DNA of 50,139 nt from Ferruginibacter sp. (GTDB taxonomy: Bacteria; Bacteroidota; Bacteroidia; Chitinophagales; Chitinophagaceae): contig JAURWD010000234.1 in the NCBI GenBank assembly GCA_030655145.1, positions 1 to 50,139 of the forward strand. The letters run 5' to 3'. The position numbers and the translations under genes were made by a program. The notes below the pieces were generated by a model. It worked only from the letters and a program-made list of their open reading frames with translations, searched no databases and was not told where the DNA came from. This document shows, one piece after another, positions 45,823 through 50,139 of the stretch. Position 1 is the stretch's first letter. Every line of letters starts with the position of its first letter.

Positions 45823-47019
45823 TTAGGATGTTCTTCCCGGGTAGATATTTAATGCCGTTTCGAGACAGTCCATCGCGGCATTAATAGCAGTAGTGTTTAA
45901 TACATAGGCAAGGCGAACTTCCTGTTTACCCAGGCCCGGCGTTCCATAAAAACCAGTAGCGGGAGCTAACATTACTGTTTCACCCTTGTGATCAAAAAAC
46001 TCCAGCAACCATTGGCAAAATACATCCGCATCATCGATCGGCAGTTTTGCCATTGCATAAAAAGCGCCACCGGGATTGGGGCAAAAAACTCCGGGAATGT
46101 TATTGAGTCTTTTCACGATCACATCCCGTCTTTTTTTATACTCGGCCTTTGTCGTGTCAAAATAATTGTCTGGTAAATCAACAGCAGCTTCTCCCAGGAT
46201 CTGGGCAAAAGAGGGAGGGCTTAACCGTGCCTGCGCAAATTTCATCACAGCATTCAAAAGCGCGGTATTTTTTGTGACCAGTGCACCGATCCTTCCGCCA
46301 CAGGCGCTATACCTTTTACTGATGGTGTCCATCATAACCACGTTGTCATCCACACCTGTTAAGTGCATGGCGCTAAAATGTTTGCCCTGGTAGCAAAACT
46401 CACGGTAGGCCTCATCCGCGAACAAGTATAAATTATGTTTCAAAACCAACTGTTTCAACACTTCCATTTCTTCGCGACTATACAAATAGCCGGTAGGATT
46501 ATTTGGATTGCAAATAAGGATAGCCTTTGTTTTTGGGGTAATTACTTTTTCGAAATCTTCGATAGGAGGCAATGCAAACCCGGTGTCGATCGTAGATAAA
46601 ATTGGTTTCACTGTTACCCCAGCTTCCACGGCAAACCCGTTGTAGTTTGCATAAAAAGGTTCAGGCACAATAACTTCATCACCGGCATCCATGCAGGCCA
46701 TAAAGCCAAAGAGAATTGCTTCGCTTCCGCCGGTGGTTACGATGATCTGTTCATGAGTAACATTAATGTCAGTTTTAGCATAGTATTCCACGAGCTTTTT
46801 GCGATAGCTTTCATTACCTGCGCTATGGCTGTATTCCAGCACTTTAAAATGAGTTTGACGAACAGCATCGAGGATCTGGTCGGGGGTTTCAATATCAGGC
46901 TGGCCAATGTTCAGGTGATAAACTTGTGTGCCTCTTTTCTTTGCTGCTTCTGCAAAGGGAACCAATTTTCGTATGGGCGAAGGTGGCATGTGCTGACCCC
47001 GCTGGCTGATATTTAACAT
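45823..47019 (-). CDS. Class I PLP-dependent aminotransferase
   Basis: It has 398 residues from the ATG at 47019, consistent with the promoter right in front of it and with the family N-terminus (ISQRGQHMPPSPIRKLVPFA). Fold-type I motifs: LNIGQPDIETP, the cofactor pocket TTGGSEAI, NPNNPTGYLY (Asn174), ADEAYREF (Asp202, Tyr205), the Schiff-base Lys235 in SKRYSACGGRIG, and the substrate Arg in EVRLAYVL. It belongs to the aspartate/aromatic aminotransferase family; the substrate is not certain. Confidence 0.93.
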   Translation of the reverse strand: MLNISQRGQHMPPSPIRKLVPFAEAAKKRGTQVYHLNIGQPDIETPDQILDAVRQTHFKVLEYSHSAGNESYRKKLVEYYAKTDINVTHEQIIVTTGGSEAILFGFMACMDAGDEVIVPEPFYANYNGFAVEAGVTVKPILSTIDTGFALPPIEDFEKVITPKTKAILICNPNNPTGYLYSREEMEVLKQLVLKHNLYLFADEAYREFCYQGKHFSAMHLTGVDDNVVMMDTISKRYSACGGRIGALVTKNTALLNAVMKFAQARLSPPSFAQILGEAAVDLPDNYFDTTKAEYKKRRDVIVKRLNNIPGVFCPNPGGAFYAMAKLPIDDADVFCQWLLEFFDHKGETVMLAPATGFYGTPGLGKQEVRLAYVLNTTAINAAMDCLETALNIYPGRTS

Positions 47020-47023
47020 GACA

Positions 47024-47052
47024 CAAATATAAAGGTTGGAAGATGGAAACAA
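47024..47052 (-). promoter_or_regulatory. Strong promoter, leaderless, for the aminotransferase gene
   Basis: On the minus strand TTG (47052-47050), 18 bases, then TATATTTG (47031-47024), both elements exact. The ATG is at 47019, only four bases after the -7 element, where transcription should begin. This also rules out an upstream start at 47052. Confidence 0.7.
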
Positions 47053-47091
47053 GTAAAAAGGAAAATCCGCAAAGCCGGTATTAAAGAAAGT

Positions 47092-48021
47092 TTAGGGCCA
47101 GCGATACCCACGTAGAAATTCCGCGATGCCCAGCTTTTTCTTTCCTTCGAGTTGAAGTTCTTTGACTGCTATAAATCCGTCCGGACAGGCAAAATGAAGA
47201 AAAGTTTTTTGATCTGTTTCGTATTGTCCGGCTGCCAGGCCGGTCACTGAAATGATCTTTTCGGCTTGATAGATCTTAAGCTTTTTGCCGTTTAGAGTGG
47301 TGAATGCGGTTGGGTAGGGAGACAGCCCCCTTACCAGGTTGTAAACTTCCGCGACAGTTAACTGCCAATTGATTTCGCAGGTTTCGGTAAAGATCTTTGG
47401 TGCGTGTTTGAGGTCGGCAGAAAAGGTTTGTGGTTGATCTGTGATACTATTATCGGCAAGCCCTTTAACCGTTTGTAGTAACAGGTTTGCACCAACTTCT
47501 TTCATGCGATCGTGGAGCTCACCGGCTGTATCGTTATCGCCGATCGGAATTTGTGCGCTCAATAAAATGTTACCGGTATCAATTTCATGTTGCAGTTTGA
47601 AAGTTGTTACACCTGTTTCCTGTTCACCATTAATAATAGCCCAGTTGATCGGTGCGGCCCCGCGGTATTGTGGAAGCAGAGAGCCATGGAGATTGACGGT
47701 ACCCATCGGCGGCATATTCCACACTAACTCTGGCAACATCCTAAAAGCGACCACAATTTGAAGGTCGGCATTCAGCGATGCTAAGGTTGCAAGAAAGTCA
47801 GGGTTCTTCAGCTTCTCAGGTTGTAGGACATTTAAGTCTTTCGACGCTGCATATTTTTTTACGGCACTTTGTTGAAGTTGCATTCCGCGCCCGGCCTCTT
47901 TATCCGGTGCAGTAATCACACCAACAATATTGCAGCCAGCTTCAACGAGTGCTTGCAGGGAAGCCACCGCAAATTCCGGGGTACCCATAAAAACGATCCG
48001 CAGTGACTGAAATTTTTCCAT
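47092..48021 (-). CDS. fmt: Methionyl-tRNA formyltransferase
   Basis: It formylates Met-tRNAfMet for initiation. It has 309 residues, a normal length. The N-terminal formyltransferase domain has RIVFMGTPEFAVASLQAL, the loop DKEAGRGM, and the catalytic site VNLHGSLLPQYRGAAPINWA (Asn110, His112) with Asp148 in EIDTGNIL. The C-terminal tRNA-binding domain has RGLSPYPTAFT. A TACCTTTG element sits five bases before the ATG. It is separated by 72 bases from the aminotransferase gene, which has its own promoter. Confidence 0.97.
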   Translation of the reverse strand: MEKFQSLRIVFMGTPEFAVASLQALVEAGCNIVGVITAPDKEAGRGMQLQQSAVKKYAASKDLNVLQPEKLKNPDFLATLASLNADLQIVVAFRMLPELVWNMPPMGTVNLHGSLLPQYRGAAPINWAIINGEQETGVTTFKLQHEIDTGNILLSAQIPIGDNDTAGELHDRMKEVGANLLLQTVKGLADNSITDQPQTFSADLKHAPKIFTETCEINWQLTVAEVYNLVRGLSPYPTAFTTLNGKKLKIYQAEKIISVTGLAAGQYETDQKTFLHFACPDGFIAVKELQLEGKKKLGIAEFLRGYRWP

Positions 48022-48026
48022 GATCG

Positions 48027-48034
48027 CAAAGGTA
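48027..48034 (-). promoter_or_regulatory. -7 element of fmt, implying a leaderless mRNA
   Basis: The minus strand reads TACCTTTG (exact), with the ATG five bases downstream at 48021. No TTG at -33. If used, transcription would begin at the start codon. Confidence 0.5.
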
Positions 48035-48118
48035 AACTTTCAGCCTTTAAAACGATTTGCTGTAAGTCGTTACTTACATAGTAGGCGCTAATAAATAATT
48101 TGGGAGCGGGCAGAAATT

Positions 48119-49414
48119 TTAATAAAAGTCTTTGTAGAGCAGGTATTTTTTTCTTGTTTTCTTAAAATCGTCGAGTGCCGGGTTCCAGCTTTTCTTGATC
48201 TCCGCTTCGGTCTTTCCGGCCTTTACCTGGGCACTCAGTTGATCAGTGCCGGCAAGCCGCGCAATGAAATTATTTTTTAGGAAGAAGCTGTCTTTACCGG
48301 GAAAAAGTTTGTAGGCCTCCAACAAATAATGAAGTTGAATTTTGCCGTCGAGCTTTTTCAGAATTTCTTCGTTGGACCCATTCAGGTACCAGCCAAAACA
48401 TTTTTGATTGAAGCATTTGCTGCTCTTCGCGCCGGCGTTTGGTTTCGGGGTAAAAGAATAAAGTGTTTTGGGTAAAGTGGGATGGCCGAACATTTGAAAT
48501 GGCGCATCTGTTCCCCTGCCTTCACTCAAAACGGTTCCTTCAAAAAAACAAGTGGACGGGTATAAATAAATTGCCTGCATCGTTTTTAGGTTGGGCGATG
48601 GAGCAACAGGCAAAATATATTTTGTGGTATGATCATAATTTTTGCACTTGATCACCTGCACATGAAACGGTGTATCTGCCGTTGGCTTCGTCGTTACGTT
48701 ATAGGCATTGATGGTGTTTGCTTTTTCCGAAAGCAGTCGCTCACCCGTAAGCATAAGCGCATATTCTCCAATCGTCATTCCATGAACAATGGGGATCGGC
48801 TGCATGCCAATAAAACTTTTAAATTTTTTCTCCAGTATCGGCCCATCCACATAAAACCCATTTGGATTAGGACGGTCCAGGATAAGCAGGGGCTTGTGAT
48901 TCTCCAGGGCACTTTCCAGTAAATATTCGAGAGACGAAATGTAGGTGTAAAAACGAACGCCAACATCCTGGATGTCAAACACGATCACATCCACATCTTC
49001 CAGATCTGCGGCAGTTGGTTTTCTGTGATCGCCATAAAGACTTACGATTGGCAGCCCCGTTTTTTTATCTTTTGCATCTGTAACGGGTTCTCCCGCAACT
49101 GCATCCCCACGAAAACCATGTTCGGGTCCAAAAATTTTGACGATCCTGATGCCGGAACTTAACAAAGTGTCAACCAGGTGAGTGCTTCTCACCATGCTGG
49201 TTGGATTAGCAAAAACCGCTACCGACTTTCCCTTCAACAGTGGTAGGTACACAGCCATCCGGTCAGCACCGGTTAAAAGCGGTTCTACGTTATCGTTAGT
49301 TGCCGGGGTCTCATACTGGCGCCCGGGATTGGTTGGTGTCTCAACGGAACGATATGCAGATGTACAGTTGCCAAAAAAAAGCGCAACAATTAGAACGAGG
49401 TAAGTGTATCTCAT
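48119..49414 (-). CDS. NamZ-type exo-beta-N-acetylmuramidase (DUF1343) family protein
   Basis: It has 431 residues with an N-terminal export signal (YLVLIVALFFGNC); the Cys17 context (FFGNC) is a poor lipobox, so lipid attachment is uncertain. Family motifs: KSVAVFANPTSM, KIFGPEHGFRGDAVAGEP, SLYGDHRKP, VFDIQDVGVRFYTYISSLEY, LDRPNPNG, FEGTVLSEGRGTDAPFQMFG. NamZ proteins remove N-acetylmuramic acid from the ends of peptidoglycan fragments and feed cell-wall recycling. It is a stand-alone gene before the divergent DUF2975-like gene. Confidence 0.88.
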   Translation of the reverse strand: MRYTYLVLIVALFFGNCTSAYRSVETPTNPGRQYETPATNDNVEPLLTGADRMAVYLPLLKGKSVAVFANPTSMVRSTHLVDTLLSSGIRIVKIFGPEHGFRGDAVAGEPVTDAKDKKTGLPIVSLYGDHRKPTAADLEDVDVIVFDIQDVGVRFYTYISSLEYLLESALENHKPLLILDRPNPNGFYVDGPILEKKFKSFIGMQPIPIVHGMTIGEYALMLTGERLLSEKANTINAYNVTTKPTADTPFHVQVIKCKNYDHTTKYILPVAPSPNLKTMQAIYLYPSTCFFEGTVLSEGRGTDAPFQMFGHPTLPKTLYSFTPKPNAGAKSSKCFNQKCFGWYLNGSNEEILKKLDGKIQLHYLLEAYKLFPGKDSFFLKNNFIARLAGTDQLSAQVKAGKTEAEIKKSWNPALDDFKKTRKKYLLYKDFY

Positions 49415-49633
49415 GTCTCGAAGTTCTTCAAAGTTTTGTGATTTGACTTCCTATTTTAAAAAACTGCTGTAACATTTCTGTTAAACTTCACACCCACTAA
49501 GGCAAATAGAAGTGTTGCAACCGCTTCAAAAAGCTTCCGTTTGATTTCCTTAACATCATTTTTTTCTGACAACAATTAAGTACGCCTTTACGGTCTTCGC
49601 GATAAAAAATTATTGATAAATGGATAAAAATTA

Positions 49634-49662
49634 TTGAAATTCGATAATTAATTATATTTTTG
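49634..49662 (+). promoter_or_regulatory. Promoter of the DUF2975-like gene
   Basis: TTG (49634-49636), 18 bases, TATTTTTG (49655-49662), exact TAnnTTTG. It has the same 18-base spacing as the aminotransferase promoter. Expected start about 49668-49670, a leader of roughly 12 bases before the ATG at 49682. Confidence 0.7.
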
Positions 49663-49681
49663 ACTCCTCAATCAGACCAGC

Positions 49682-50139
49682 ATGAAGAATGTCAAAGTTG
49701 TTGCCGCCATCCTTTTTTATTTAAGCAGGGCCTTTGCAATTATTTATTTGTCGACTACCGTATATGTGTTACTCGTGTTGCTTCTTGAGAACGGAGGACA
49801 TACAAGTTGGTTTGATACCAGTGAGCCGGGGCGCTTTGTTATTATGTATCCATTCACCCAAACACCTTTCCTCCTCGGCGACGACACGGCTGAATATCTT
49901 GTGTCGATGGTGTTCCTTTTAGCGGGATATGGAGTTTTCGCCTGGCTGATCAGCAACGTGTTCAAGATTTATTTACAACCCAAACTTTTTACGGCAGCAG
50001 CTGTAAGAACGCTGAGCATTTTTTACTTGTTTAATTTTATTGCCCCCCTGCTCGTGATCCTGGGTGTAGCGATTTTAAAAGGTGAGCTTCGCGATGTAAT
50101 CATCATTTCCATTTTACACGGTATCATTGGGATCTTCAT
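49682..50139 (+). CDS. DUF2975-like membrane protein, N-terminal part
   Basis: The reading frame runs open from the ATG at 49682 to the window edge (152 codons). It has a first span AAILFYLSRAFAIIYLSTTV, a loop with SEPGRFVIMYPFTQTPFLLG, a second span LVSMVFLLAGYGVFAWLI, a third LSIFYLFNFIAPLLVILGVA, and the beginning of a fourth (DVIIISILHGIIGIF). Span spacing and the HGIIGIF ending resemble DUF2975 proteins, which often have a small DNA-binding (HTH) partner gene next to them; that would be outside the window. The family call is tentative. Confidence 0.7.
   Translation, partial: MKNVKVVAAILFYLSRAFAIIYLSTTVYVLLVLLLENGGHTSWFDTSEPGRFVIMYPFTQTPFLLGDDTAEYLVSMVFLLAGYGVFAWLISNVFKIYLQPKLFTAAAVRTLSIFYLFNFIAPLLVILGVAILKGELRDVIIISILHGIIGIF

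Noticed and set aside
1..50139. tRNA, rRNA, CRISPR arrays, insertion sequences, prophage genes
   Set aside because: No cloverleaf-like, ribosomal, repeat-spacer or transposase sequence was recognised in any intergenic region or frame.

Overview
The window looks like a chromosomal segment of a member of the Bacteroidota, most likely a Chitinophagaceae-type organism. The phylum call rests on several things: gene starts with little Shine-Dalgarno signal, -7 elements of the form TAnnTTTG (RNA written 5'->3') in front of many genes, a TonB-dependent receptor with an N-terminal carboxypeptidase-regulatory-like domain, a SusC-plug-like sequence inside another protein, an enlarged SecA (1115 aa), and a malic enzyme fused to a phosphotransacetylase domain. 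The family-level call is inference. No tRNA, rRNA, CRISPR array, insertion sequence or phage gene was recognised.

Layout. 1-1105: ribosomal protein operon rpsF-rpsR-rplI (rplI cut by the left edge). 1185-7256: a 2023-residue alpha-2-macroglobulin-family protein with a SusC-plug-like stretch. 7257-7651: intergenic, with terminators facing both ways. 7652-13642: sucD, then a minus-strand run transcribed maeB -> kinase-like protein -> mlaE -> mlaF. 13912-16346: M20 peptidase, SPOR protein and deoC (minus). 16467-20847: two secreted amidohydrolases (plus). 20920-24267: secA (minus). 24542-30034: two small membrane or exported proteins, an AraC regulator, atpG, scpB and lysA.

30175-35918 is the most unusual part. 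It is a minus-strand block transcribed as GNAT acetyltransferase -> KaiC -> KaiB -> KaiB -> PAS histidine kinase -> single-domain response regulator -> SET-domain methyltransferase -> histone-H1-like lysine-rich protein. kaiC-kaiB-kaiB overlap by 4 bases each and the kinase and receiver follow within 5 and 11 bases, so these five are clearly one operon. There is no kaiA. The SET methyltransferase and H1-like protein form a second pair immediately downstream and suggest modification of a chromatin-like protein.

36138-50139: a small acidic protein, a second AraC regulator, an orphan NusG/UpxY-type factor beside competing hairpins, a bifunctional-nuclease (BFN) protein with a UVR motif, a quinone-oxidoreductase-like enzyme, a ClC chloride channel/transporter with CBS domains, an isolated TonB-dependent receptor, a class I aminotransferase, fmt, a NamZ-type (DUF1343) protein, and the start of a DUF2975-like membrane protein cut by the right edge. 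Several promoters here sit so close to the start codon that the mRNAs should be leaderless.

Most genes are housekeeping (translation, secretion, central carbon, lysine and cell-wall precursor metabolism). The Kai signalling operon with its SET/H1 neighbours, the plug-bearing macroglobulin and the uncharacterised kinase-like protein are the candidates for new biology.
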